Shown: in pieces, positions 16,390-23,911 of the stretch
Position numbering within the stretch: position 1 is the first letter of the stretch
How the letters are laid out: the number at the start of each line of letters is the position of its first letter
Assembly: GCA_025656455.1 (NCBI GenBank)
Contig: JAHXHS010000053.1
Coordinates: 1-33,890 of the forward strand
From: Candidatus Thiodiazotropha sp. (ex Epidulcina cf. delphinae)
Lineage (GTDB): Bacteria > Pseudomonadota > Gammaproteobacteria > Chromatiales > Chromatiaceae
DNA length: 33,890 nucleotides
Reading direction: 5' to 3'
Notes under the pieces: model-generated
What the model was told of the DNA's origin: nothing
The model's database searches: none
What the model saw: only the letters and a program-made list of their open reading frames with translations
Program-made: the position numbers and the translations under genes

Positions 16390-16483
16390 AAGCGAGTCGG
16401 CGATTCGTCACGGATTGCCGGCGTTAATCCCGCCGAAAGGCGATTTTCCAACGAAGCCGCTTATTGCAGCAAGCGAGGATGCA

Positions 16484-16921
16484 ATGCATACAAAAAATCG
16501 GATTTTGGTATTGTGCACGGGAAATTCTTGTCGATCTCAAATGGCCGAAGGCTACCTGCGCCATTTCGGCGGAAAAGGGATCGACGTCCGGTCAGCGGGG
16601 ATAGAGTCCCATGGACTCAATCCCCGTGCGGTAAATGTGATGAAGGAAGACGGGATCGATATCTCAGGTCACACATCCGATGTTATCGATGATGCCCTGA
16701 TCCAATGGGCATCCCTGGTGATAACGGTCTGTGGTCACGCTGACCGAAACTGCCCGGTTTTGCCCGACAACGTGGAAAAACGGCACTTGCCGTTTGACGA
16801 TCCAGCAAAGGCAACCGGTTCGGCTGCGGAGATAATGCTCAATTTCCGCGCCGTGCGTGACCAGATTCGTCTGGAGATGCTTGGCGTCGCACGGGAGCTT
16901 TTACAATCCAGTGCCGCGTGA
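16484..16921 (+). CDS. arsC: Arsenate reductase, thioredoxin-coupled (LMW-PTPase fold)
   Basis: A 145-residue cytoplasmic enzyme reducing As(V) to As(III). The P-loop is LCTGNSCRSQMAEG with nucleophile C11 and C16. The redox pair C83 and C90 occurs in VCGHADRNCPVLP, exactly where the thioredoxin-dependent pI258-type ArsC has Cys82 and Cys89, and the general-acid loop is PFDDPAKA. All catalytic residues are present, so it should be active. The frame is open 174 bases further upstream into the lolA-like gene; the chosen ATG gives the family length. Its 3' end overlaps the barrel gene by 11 bases. It is the strongest single piece of evidence that the cluster handles arsenic. Confidence 0.95.
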   Translation: MHTKNRILVLCTGNSCRSQMAEGYLRHFGGKGIDVRSAGIESHGLNPRAVNVMKEDGIDISGHTSDVIDDALIQWASLVITVCGHADRNCPVLPDNVEKRHLPFDDPAKATGSAAEIMLNFRAVRDQIRLEMLGVARELLQSSAA

Positions 16922-18128
16922 GGGTCGGACCAGTCGGTTTCCCTCGGTTGTTGCATGGCTGGCAGTGGGAGCGATGCTGTTTTCCCGCCCCATCGCGGGC
17001 ATTGAGTGGGATGGATTACTTTCAGTCTCGCCTCAATATCGTTGGTTCTTGGAGGCGCCGCTGGATAGCGATCAATCGGGAAGTCATCCATCTCTCGTGG
17101 TGAGGGCCGAGATTCAGGGTGAGTGGAACAACGACGCCGATATGGTCCATTTTATTCCGTTCTGGCGCTTGGACGGTGCGGATGAGAATCGCACGCACGG
17201 AGATATTCGCACGGCCTCCTGGACACATATCGGAGAGGGATGGGAAACGGTGGTTGGGATCAGTAAGGTCTTTTGGGGGGTTACCGAATCCCAGCACTTG
17301 GTCGATATCGTGAACCAGACCGATCTGGTTGAGAATCCCGATGCAGAGGAGAAACTCGGCCAACCGATGCTCAATCTGACGTTGTTCAGAAGCTGGGGAA
17401 CGCTGGACCTGTTGCTGCTGGGAAAATTTCGTGAGCGCACCTTTCCCGGGCGAGAGGGCCGGTTGCGCCCAGCCATCCCGGTGGAGGAGAGGCTGTCAGT
17501 GGTCGATCGCCATGCGCTCAATGCAGATTTCGCCATGCGCTGGTCGCAGCATATCGGCGATTGGGACTTGGCCATGTCACATTTTTCCGGCACAAGCCGG
17601 GAACCGAATCTGGTGGCTACTGAGACGTCTTCAGGGGATCCCGTTCTGCAACCCATCTACCCGCTGATCAACCAGTCCGGTCTGGAGCTCCAGGTTACCA
17701 AAGCCGAATGGTTGTGGAAGCTGGAGGCAATCCACCGGCATGGCGGAGGGCAGGATCATACGGCATCAGTGTTCGGTTTCGAATACACGCGCTTCGGTGT
17801 CTTCGATAGCGCTTCCGACCTCGGCCTGATTGCCGAATACAACTACGATAATCGTGGAGAGGACTCGGCAACCGGTTTGGGTGACGACCTGTTTCTCGCA
17901 GTGCGCTGGCGAGCGAACGATGTGGCCGATACTCAACTCCTGGTTGGTTCAATGCTGGGACTGGATAGCGACGGCGATTTTTTCATCCTGGAAGGGAGTG
18001 GGCGGGTTGGGGACAACAGCAGGCTCTCGGTTGATGGACGTTTTTTCGTTCATTCCGCAAAGGATGACGCCTTTTTTGATTTGCGTAAAGACAGTTTTCT
18101 TCAAATCGGCATAGCGTTTTATTTCTAG
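16911..18128 (+). CDS. Outer-membrane beta-barrel protein
   Basis: A 405-residue exported protein. The GTG start gives a signal peptide with a basic head (REGRTSR), a hydrophobic core (VVAWLAVGAMLF) and cleavage near PIAG. The body is made of amphipathic strands with Trp and Tyr girdles, and the last residues are FYF, the C-terminal Phe signature for barrel insertion. RND + LolA-like + barrel is a recurring trio. A longer start at 16857 would lie inside arsC without making a better leader. It overlaps arsC by 11 bases, so translation may be coupled. Family and substrate are not recognised. Confidence 0.75.
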   Translation: MPREGRTSRFPSVVAWLAVGAMLFSRPIAGIEWDGLLSVSPQYRWFLEAPLDSDQSGSHPSLVVRAEIQGEWNNDADMVHFIPFWRLDGADENRTHGDIRTASWTHIGEGWETVVGISKVFWGVTESQHLVDIVNQTDLVENPDAEEKLGQPMLNLTLFRSWGTLDLLLLGKFRERTFPGREGRLRPAIPVEERLSVVDRHALNADFAMRWSQHIGDWDLAMSHFSGTSREPNLVATETSSGDPVLQPIYPLINQSGLELQVTKAEWLWKLEAIHRHGGGQDHTASVFGFEYTRFGVFDSASDLGLIAEYNYDNRGEDSATGLGDDLFLAVRWRANDVADTQLLVGSMLGLDSDGDFFILEGSGRVGDNSRLSVDGRFFVHSAKDDAFFDLRKDSFLQIGIAFYF

Positions 18129-18195
18129 TTTTTTGTTAACCCTTGGGAAGGTGGGGCTGAGCGACTGTTTGCCGTGCCGGCGGAAAGATTCTTTT

Positions 18196-18225
18196 TCGCC
18201 CTCCTGGGCGAGTGTCTTTTCTTTT
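18196..18225 (+). terminator. Rho-independent terminator of the arsenic operon
   Basis: TCGCCC-TCCT-GGGCGA is a 6-bp stem with a 4-base loop, followed by GTGTCTTTTCTTTT. It lies 68 bases after the barrel-gene stop and closes the long plus-strand run. Confidence 0.75.
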
Positions 18226-18240
18226 CCGCCAAAAGAAAAG
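18216..18240 (-). terminator. Perfect hairpin, likely terminator for the sigZ strand
   Basis: CTTTTCTTTT-CCGCC-AAAAGAAAAG is a perfect 10-bp inverted repeat 44 bases beyond the sigZ stop. It overlaps the T-tract of the plus-strand terminator, so the two convergent operons share one termination zone. The stem is AT-rich, so its strength is uncertain. Confidence 0.45.
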
Positions 18241-18283
18241 TCACCACATGAAACTTAAAGGTGTTAGCTTTGGAAAATGCTGG

Positions 18284-18829
18284 TTAACAGTTCTCACATT
18301 CATAATTAAAAACATTGCCCTGGCGGTCAAGTTCTATCCGGCAACACGCCATAAGCCGCTTTTTCAGCAGTTTGCGCCCTCGCTGAACGCGTGATTTTGC
18401 GCCCGACACGGAGAGTCCCTGCCTTTGCGCAACCTCTTGCTGAGTCAGGCCATCAAGTTCACTCATTGTGACGGCTTGTCGATAATTGGGCGGAAGTTGA
18501 CTGACCCAGGGTAAAAGACATTGGGCCAGTTCTTTCGCAACGTTATCTTCAGTATGGGTCTCCTTTATCAAAACTACTTTATCGATATCTTCGGTCGGTC
18601 TATATTTTCGGTAATGATCTACAATGGCGTTTCTGGTTATCTGATACATCCAGGGTAAGATTTTTTCCCTGTCTTTCAAGGTGTTTAACTGTTCATAGAC
18701 CTTGATTAAAACATCCTGCACAATATCTTCAGCCATAGCCGGGTCGTCTACCCGTGTCAGAATGAATCGAAATAACGCGCTTCGATACTCTTTCCATAAC
18801 TGGGTATCGATCTCTTTGTTTTCCGTCAT
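18284..18829 (-). CDS. sigZ: ECF RNA polymerase sigma factor, SigZ type
   Basis: A 181-residue ECF sigma factor. Region 2 is at about 13-80 (ALFRFILTRVDDPAMAEDIV, then PWMYQITRNAIVDHYRKYRP), and region 4 is at 108-158 (LPPNYRQAVTMSELDGLTQQ, then EVAQRQGLSVSGAKSRVQRG). The C-terminal extension MACCRIELDRQGNVFNYECENC, with C162, C163, C178 and C181, is characteristic of SigZ-like proteins and could bind a metal or form disulfides. No classical anti-sigma factor follows. It lies 82 bases downstream of the Cys-rich DUF2703 gene, with a hairpin between them, making a likely two-gene operon in which the DUF2703 protein may control SigZ. Confidence 0.9.
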   Translation of the reverse strand: MTENKEIDTQLWKEYRSALFRFILTRVDDPAMAEDIVQDVLIKVYEQLNTLKDREKILPWMYQITRNAIVDHYRKYRPTEDIDKVVLIKETHTEDNVAKELAQCLLPWVSQLPPNYRQAVTMSELDGLTQQEVAQRQGLSVSGAKSRVQRGRKLLKKRLMACCRIELDRQGNVFNYECENC

Positions 18830-18855
18830 AGGTAAGTATGCTCCGCAAATTAAGG

Positions 18856-18895
18856 CAACAAGCCGGCTTTTAAAGGGTGCCTTGCCGGCTTGTTG
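18856..18895 (-). promoter_or_regulatory. Intergenic hairpin between the DUF2703 gene and sigZ
   Basis: CAACAAGCCGGC and GCCGGCTTGTTG form a perfect 12-bp stem around a 16-base loop. The bases after it on the minus strand are not T-rich enough for a strong terminator, so it may attenuate or stabilise the mRNA and set the ratio of the two products. Confidence 0.5.
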
Positions 18896-18911
18896 ACATC
18901 AATTATCCTGG

Positions 18912-19544
18912 TTACTGACACCCGCAGTCATCGGTTTGAAGCGTCTCGCCGCAACAAGCCGGCTTTTCCAAAGGTTCACAACAACTTTCCTGTTTCTCAG
19001 TTGCGCAACAGGGTGATGGCGTGTTTGCCGGTTGTATAGCCTGACCGGCAAAAAAGTTTTGCAGGTTTTGGGGAGCTTCATCGTATTTAACCGGCGTCAT
19101 TGCTGGTTTCCCGGGTATTCCATAGACTTCCTGCAGGATCGCCTCTACAATCATTGCGATGGGCGCTTCTGTATACTCTTCTCCTTGGTATACCCAGATG
19201 CGACAGTCTGTCCCCTCTTCGCAACCACACAAGTCAGAGCACGAATCACACCGGCTCTCTTTTGTTTCAAGGGCAATATCGCGGCCATTAACCCGAATGG
19301 TAGGCGAAGTGACAAATTGGTGGTCCCGGGCTTTTTCTTCTGAGTCAATCAGCACTTTGTGGATATTCAACTTTGCGCCGGTGAGCGTTAACACCTGATT
19401 TACGGCCTCGATGGCCGTTTCAAGATGCTCGTTTGTGCCGACACACCGAGTGCAAGTATTTAAATCAAGAAAAAGAAAGTCAACATCAACCTGGCGGGGT
19501 GATGTCTGTTGTTGATTGGGTGATTCCCGTGTTTGGGTATTCAT
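18912..19544 (-). CDS. DUF2703-family thioredoxin-like protein with Cys-rich tail
   Basis: A 210-residue protein. Residues 18-142 match DUF2703: VDFLFLDLNTCTRC with CxxC (C31, C34), FVTSPTIRVNGRDI (a thioredoxin-like cis-Pro strand) and a Cys cluster C99, C102, C106, C108, C114 (CDSCSDLCGC), then WVYQGEEY. The last 35 residues are a tail with CC pairs at 179-180, 188-189 and 197-198 plus C207 and C209. The tail is reminiscent of the one on the VOC-ArsM fusion but not obviously homologous. AGGAGA lies 7 bases before the start. A redox or metalloid-responsive partner of SigZ is a reasonable inference; the biochemical function of DUF2703 is not established to my knowledge. Confidence 0.87.
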   Translation of the reverse strand: MNTQTRESPNQQQTSPRQVDVDFLFLDLNTCTRCVGTNEHLETAIEAVNQVLTLTGAKLNIHKVLIDSEEKARDHQFVTSPTIRVNGRDIALETKESRCDSCSDLCGCEEGTDCRIWVYQGEEYTEAPIAMIVEAILQEVYGIPGKPAMTPVKYDEAPQNLQNFFAGQAIQPANTPSPCCATEKQESCCEPLEKPACCGETLQTDDCGCQ

Positions 19545-19609
19545 GATTTGTCTCCTGTATCGTATTGGTTTTCGCTCTCAATGAGCTCTCTACCATAGAA
19601 GACGCGATA

Positions 19610-19629
19610 TTTTGCGAAAGGACGCAAAA
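19610..19629 (-). promoter_or_regulatory. Candidate operator/promoter dyad upstream of DUF2703-sigZ
   Basis: TTTTGCG-AAAGGA-CGCAAAA is a perfect 7-bp dyad about 66-85 bases upstream of the start codon. On the minus strand GCGTCC and CGCGTC flank it at a spacing that could suit an ECF promoter, so SigZ autoregulation is possible but unproven. Confidence 0.35.
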
Positions 19630-20086
19630 CTTAGGGACTATTCCACGATGGATCATAAGGTTCCTCGGCTATGACATCATCTTCCCAGGCAATCTTCAAG
19701 CCTCATTGCCAACCCCATACCAAGCCCAAGGGCTTACACCACACTAGAGATTCAATTGATGAATTAAATTTGGGTATCCCGTCCAGTTGATTAAGAGGAA
19801 GAGCCAAATCAAGTGGTTGGGCGCTACGTGTGCCATCGTGACAAACTGTGACCACAGGGTCATCTTGGGCCGTTTCCGACCTTCATGTCGCTGCTTGACC
19901 GGGGTCGAGTTCATGTCTTGGGAGCAGCGTACAGAAAACAGGACATCATGATGGCGGCGGCCTTATTTTTCTTTTTATCAAAGAGTTATGGTTGTTTTCT
20001 GGTTCTGTTTTTTTGTGGGATGGGTGGGCGAGTGGATTTACCTGGATGAAATTTTCGCCTCCGAGGGATACTATTAACCCGGCAGC
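19630..20086. other. Intergenic remnants: solo mobile-element ends, no gene seen
   Basis: No coding signal is found. TTACACCACACTAG at 19735-19748 equals the outer 14 bases of the right end of the element at 168-464 without a partner. TATTAACCCGGCAGCC at 20072-20087 recurs identically at 25963-25978. A short palindrome AAGCCC-AA-GGGCTT lies just before the first remnant. The stretch looks like a scar of repeated insertions at the island's right edge. Confidence 0.5.
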
Positions 20087-20423
20087 CTAGTACTCTTTCA
20101 AGGTGATATTGTCGGGTTCAGAGCCACCCAGGTGATCCAAGGCAAGGCGCAGTCGGCAGGGAGAAGTGGCACATGGATGTGGCGTTTACGGACCGAAGGA
20201 TGGAATGGCATGCCCTTTTCAAGGGCTGCAACGCAGCATTGGATCACCTGGGTGGCTCCCTACGGGCGAGCCGGGAAGCGCTCGCCCGCGGTGTTGCGCC
20301 TCTTGACAAGGGCTTGCCATTGCCTGCGAGGCGCGCCTAGCACCCCAAGGGCACTTCCTACGGGCGCGCTCAACCGCTTCCCGGTTCGCTGAACCCGACA
20401 ATATCACCTTGAAAGAGTACTAG
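20087..20423. mobile_element. Palindromic MITE-like element, copy 2 (perfect 35-bp TIRs)
   Basis: Terminal repeats at 20087-20121 and 20389-20423 are identical over 35 bases. They begin CTAGTACTCTTTCAAGG and end inward in TTCAG. Hairpin A has 20-bp perfect arms (20121-20140, 20239-20258). Hairpin B has 14-bp arms with one mismatch (20267-20280, 20375-20388). CCCTACGGG joins them. The loops contain segments nearly identical to those of the element at 168-464 although arms and ends are unrelated. The ends fit insertion at CTAG with TA duplication. Confidence 0.85.
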
Positions 20424-20463
20424 TAGGTAGTGTCCGTCCAGAAACGCACACTTTTTGAAGCCA

Positions 20464-20535
20464 CGTCATCCCGGCGCATGCCGGGATCCAGGGAATTCAA
20501 CGACTTACTGGATTCCGGCATGCGCCGGAATGACG
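20464..20535. repeat. Dispersed GTCATCCCGG-type palindromic repeat, copy 1
   Basis: Inverted arms CGTCATCCCGGCGCATGCC... and ...GGCATGCGCCGGAATGACG surround a 15-base centre, and each arm is itself palindromic (CCCGGC-GCAT-GCCGGG). This is a common interspersed repeat in many proteobacteria. It lies upstream of mlaC. Confidence 0.8.
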
Positions 20536-20620
20536 ATCGCTGTAGTTTATGGATTGATGAGCACCATTTCGACATTTCGCTGTCACAATAACGAGCCGGA
20601 TTTTGGGGAAGTAAGGAGCT

Positions 20621-21250
20621 ATGATCAGATTTTCAGCCATGCTATTTTCCACGCTTTTGTTCACCGCCAGCCTGCCGGTGCTGGCCAAGGCGACGCCCTC
20701 TGAGCGGGTCAAAGAGACCGTTGATCAGGTCTTGCAGGTCTTGCAGGATGAGTCTTTGGACAAACAAGATCGTCGTGGCCGGGTGAAGGAGATCGTGCGT
20801 GAGCGGTTCGATTACGAATCGATGTCCCAGGTCATCCTCGCCGCCAGTTGGCGCAAGGCCACACAATCCCAGCGGGAGCAGTTCATTACCCTGTTCCGGG
20901 AGCTGCTGGAGCAGACCTACTACTCCGCCATGGATAGCTACAACAACCAAACCGTGCGTATGGGCAGGGAGCGACTGAAAGGGAAGCTTGCGAATGTGCA
21001 GACCTTTATCGTGGCGGCCAACAAGGAGTTGGCGGTAAGTTACAAGCTGCGTTATCGAAACGACGACTGGTACGCCTACGACGTCGCTGTGGATGGTGTC
21101 AGCCTCGTGAGCAACTATCGCACCTCATTTCGTAATCTGGTGAAGAGCAAAGGTATGAGCGGGTTGCTTGCCGAACTCGCCGAGAAGGTTGCAACACTCA
21201 AATCCAACAACAAGAATAGTGAACAGGGAACACTTCCTTCTGAACAGTAG
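20621..21250 (+). CDS. mlaC: MlaC/Ttg2D-family periplasmic phospholipid-binding protein
   Basis: A 209-residue periplasmic protein. The signal peptide is residues 1-22 (hydrophobic core MLFSTLLFTASLPVLA). The body shows the MlaC pattern: RFDYESMSQVILAASWRKAT, QREQFITLFRELLEQTYYSA, then VSYKLRYRNDDWYAYDVAVD and SLVSNYRTSFRNLV. MlaC shuttles phospholipids between the MlaA complex and MlaFEDB to keep the outer membrane asymmetric. No other mla genes are in the window, so it is an orphan or a distantly located member. AAGGAG precedes the start. Confidence 0.9.
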   Translation: MIRFSAMLFSTLLFTASLPVLAKATPSERVKETVDQVLQVLQDESLDKQDRRGRVKEIVRERFDYESMSQVILAASWRKATQSQREQFITLFRELLEQTYYSAMDSYNNQTVRMGRERLKGKLANVQTFIVAANKELAVSYKLRYRNDDWYAYDVAVDGVSLVSNYRTSFRNLVKSKGMSGLLAELAEKVATLKSNNKNSEQGTLPSEQ

Positions 21251-21346
21251 GTTGGAGTCGTACTCGATTCTTGCCCGGTAAGCGCTTTTACGAACAATCG
21301 CAACAACAGATCGCATCCTGATTCAGAACCATTGAAGGAGATCGTT

Positions 21347-22057
21347 ATGTATAAGAAAAAGCTACTGACCCTTGTGTTTGCATCACTCCTGCCTCTTGGT
21401 CACACCCTCTATGCAGAGGAGGTGCAGGGAATGGCTTCGGAGGCGGCGGATACGGCAGAAGCGCCCGCAACAGAGGCGGTGGCGCCTACCATAGCGGAGG
21501 ATCGCACTGGCGATCACTGGCATGCCCGTGAAGCGCAGTATCAGGCCCTGAGGAAACGGGCGGAAGAGGTCGGTGTGATGTTGCCCGAACGTCCGCCATG
21601 GCGCTCCGTGGATAATATGCAGCCGATGCGCCCCGGCATGAAAGGGCATATGCAACAGCGTAAAATGATGATGTCGATGTCTGATGAGGAGCGCGACGCC
21701 TATCGCCGGGAACGTTATCGGGAGATGCGTGAACAGGCCCAAGGGATGGGTGTGGATATGCCTGAAACCCCGCCTTGGGTGGTGCGCCAACAGGCTTTGG
21801 ATGAGGAGTGGGCCAAACACCAGGAAGTTATCAAGGGGATGAGCAACGAAGAGCGGACTGCCTGTCACGCCATGCATCGTCGCCACCTGGGCATGATGCC
21901 TGGCAGGGGCATGGGGCATCGAGGGGGTTGTGGCATGATGGGGCAGGGTGGATGCGGCATGATGGGGCCCGCAACGGCGCCGGGAATGGGATACGGTCCC
22001 TATGGGTATGGTCCTAGTCCATACGCCCCTGGGAATTTCTGGGACCCGAATCAATAG
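21347..22057 (+). CDS. Secreted Met/Gly-rich protein with internal repeat
   Basis: A 236-residue exported protein with a signal peptide at 1-23 (ends TLYA). Two related units, RKRAEEVGVMLPERPPW (69-85) and REQAQGMGVDMPETPPW (128-144), are each followed by a Met-rich, charged segment with SMSDEERDAYR or GMSNEERTACH. The C-terminus is Gly/Met/His-rich with a doubled GGCGMMG (193-207) and Tyr-Gly-Pro repeats. Met- and His-rich periplasmic proteins often bind copper, but no known family is recognised. AAGGAG before ATG 21347 decides the start over an ATG 15 bases upstream. It lies 96 bases after mlaC. Confidence 0.75.
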   Translation: MYKKKLLTLVFASLLPLGHTLYAEEVQGMASEAADTAEAPATEAVAPTIAEDRTGDHWHAREAQYQALRKRAEEVGVMLPERPPWRSVDNMQPMRPGMKGHMQQRKMMMSMSDEERDAYRRERYREMREQAQGMGVDMPETPPWVVRQQALDEEWAKHQEVIKGMSNEERTACHAMHRRHLGMMPGRGMGHRGGCGMMGQGGCGMMGPATAPGMGYGPYGYGPSPYAPGNFWDPNQ

Positions 22058-22153
22058 CCAGAGTCGTTCTGGACAGCTTTGCTGGCCCGACCCAAAGCCG
22101 TTCATCACGCATTCTTGAACCGTCCCGCTGTGATCGGGTGTGAGGAATGCGGG

Positions 22154-22786
22154 CTAGGAATTCACTTCGCGCAAGATCTTCTCCGCTTCCCGGCGGGACA
22201 GGTAACGCCAGGGAAGCGGTATCAACCCGGGTACCCGTTTTCGATATTCCCGATAGATCGCTCCGTGATAGATCAGCAGTTTGCGCTCTTCCAAGCGGGA
22301 TCCGAGGAGCAGGTATAGGGTGACCAGGATCGCCGAGACCAACCTGGCGGCATCCATATCCTGGGTCCAGATCAGCAACAGCCCGAGGCTGTACCAGGGA
22401 TGGCGCACGAATCGGTGCATGGGAGAGATATGCAGGCGTTCCTGATCTCGAATATTCTGCGACAATCGTTGCAGTTGCCGGATGCCAAGGAATTCATGAC
22501 TGTCGTAATAGCTCAGGGAGCGGAAGAATCCTATGCCTGCCAGCAGCATCAACCCATAGGCCAGCCAGGCGAAAGGACCCTCCCAGCGCCATAGAGGCTC
22601 TGCGCGGAGCCACCACATGACGGCAAGGGGAGGGAGGATGAGTATCACGGCCTGGACATTGAAGAGGATCCGGTACCAGGGTATTAGCGCTGGATGGCGC
22701 GTGGCAACCCACTGCTTAAGCCATAGGGAGGCAAACAGGGAGTGGAGTAGAAAATAGGCCAGCCAGAGCAGGGTCAGTACGATCAT
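22154..22786 (-). CDS. PEMT/ICMT-like (NnrU/isoprenylcysteine methyltransferase fold) membrane protein
   Basis: A 210-residue inner-membrane protein with about five or six hydrophobic segments. The C-terminal third has the ICMT/PEMT SAM-binding pattern: HRFVRHPWYSLGLLLI, then GSRLEERKLLIYHGAIYREY with RKRVPGLIP. Relatives include NnrU-type proteins and membrane methyltransferases for lipids or small thiols. Substrate unknown. The start ATG has no clear binding site, so it may begin slightly later. It is convergent with the Met/Gly-rich gene. Confidence 0.75.
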   Translation of the reverse strand: MIVLTLLWLAYFLLHSLFASLWLKQWVATRHPALIPWYRILFNVQAVILILPPLAVMWWLRAEPLWRWEGPFAWLAYGLMLLAGIGFFRSLSYYDSHEFLGIRQLQRLSQNIRDQERLHISPMHRFVRHPWYSLGLLLIWTQDMDAARLVSAILVTLYLLLGSRLEERKLLIYHGAIYREYRKRVPGLIPLPWRYLSRREAEKILREVNS

Positions 22787-22905
22787 TGGCGGCTAATTGA
22801 CGGTTCTATTGATGACTGAAATCGTGGTGTTTTACCTTTTCCGCCAGAGACAAGGCGGGTTATCGGTCGGTGGACCAGGCGTTTCGCCACGCCCGGTCCG
22901 GTTCG

Positions 22906-23820
22906 TCAGCCGACAAACTTGCCCCGTTGCAGGCGTTGAGCCTCCATCAGCTCCAGCTCCCTTGAGCCGGAGATCACCACATTGGGATTGGGCACGAAAT
23001 CCAGATCGGGATTGAGTCGCTCATAAGGAACCGAGTTGAGAATCACTTTCATGGCATTCACCCGGGCCATGTGTTTGTCATTGGAGCGGATAATGGTCCA
23101 TGGGGCATGGGTGGTATGGGTGCGTTTCAGCATCTCATACTTCTGATTGGTGAACTCGTCCCAGCGATCCTGGGCCTGGACATCGATTTCGGATAGCTTC
23201 CACTGCCTCAAGGAATCTGTTTTGCGGCGTTCGAACCGCCTTGCCTGCTCTTCCTTGGTGACCGAGAAGTAGAGTTTCACGAGGATAGTCCCCTGTCGCA
23301 CCAGGTCTTTCTCGAAGCCAGGGCAACCGATCATGAAGTTGTCATACTCCTCCTTGGTGCAGAATCCGAAAATGGGCTCCACCACTGCGCGGTTGTACCA
23401 GCTACGGTCGAACAGCACCACCTCGCCGCCCCGTGGACACTGAGCGACATATTTCTGGAAGAACCACTGGGTTTTTTGCACATCGCTGGGTTTGCCGAGG
23501 GCGACCACCCGGTAGTGCTTCTCGTTCATATAGCGAGTGACGCGCCGAATAGTGCCGCCCTTACCGGCTGCGTCGCGGCCTTCGAAGAGGATGATCATAC
23601 GCGTTCGCGTCTTTTCGAGATATTGTTGCAAACCGATCAGTTCGGCCTGGTAGGGTTTCAGTTCTTCCTCTCGCTTGAATCGGCGAATCGCTTTCTTTTC
23701 GGTCTTTTGCTCCTGTTCGGCCTGGGCCCTGAGTCGCTTGTAGTCAGTTAGCAATTCATCCAGCCTGACCGGCTGTTCATCGATGAGGATGGTTTCGGGA
23801 TTATTGATTTCTTCATTCAT
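22906..23820 (-). CDS. ppk2: Polyphosphate kinase 2
   Basis: A 304-residue cytoplasmic PPK2 that transfers phosphate between polyphosphate and nucleotides. Walker A is GRDAAGKGG (81-89), and Walker B is VVLFDRSWYNRA (134-145). The lid region includes FERRKTDSLRQWKLSEID, and TIIRSNDKHMARVNAM is a PPK2 signature. Length and a single domain place it with class I PPK2 enzymes. GAGAGGGGGC precedes the start. It lies upstream of clc on the same strand with no gene between them in that direction. Confidence 0.95.
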   Translation of the reverse strand: MNEEINNPETILIDEQPVRLDELLTDYKRLRAQAEQEQKTEKKAIRRFKREEELKPYQAELIGLQQYLEKTRTRMIILFEGRDAAGKGGTIRRVTRYMNEKHYRVVALGKPSDVQKTQWFFQKYVAQCPRGGEVVLFDRSWYNRAVVEPIFGFCTKEEYDNFMIGCPGFEKDLVRQGTILVKLYFSVTKEEQARRFERRKTDSLRQWKLSEIDVQAQDRWDEFTNQKYEMLKRTHTTHAPWTIIRSNDKHMARVNAMKVILNSVPYERLNPDLDFVPNPNVVISGSRELELMEAQRLQRGKFVG

Positions 23821-23911
23821 GATGCCCCCTCTCTGGTAAATCGATGTGACCTTAGCGATATCTTAAGCCTTTTGGGCGGTGGATGCCGGTGTTTTTTCTT
23901 TATCACGGCGC

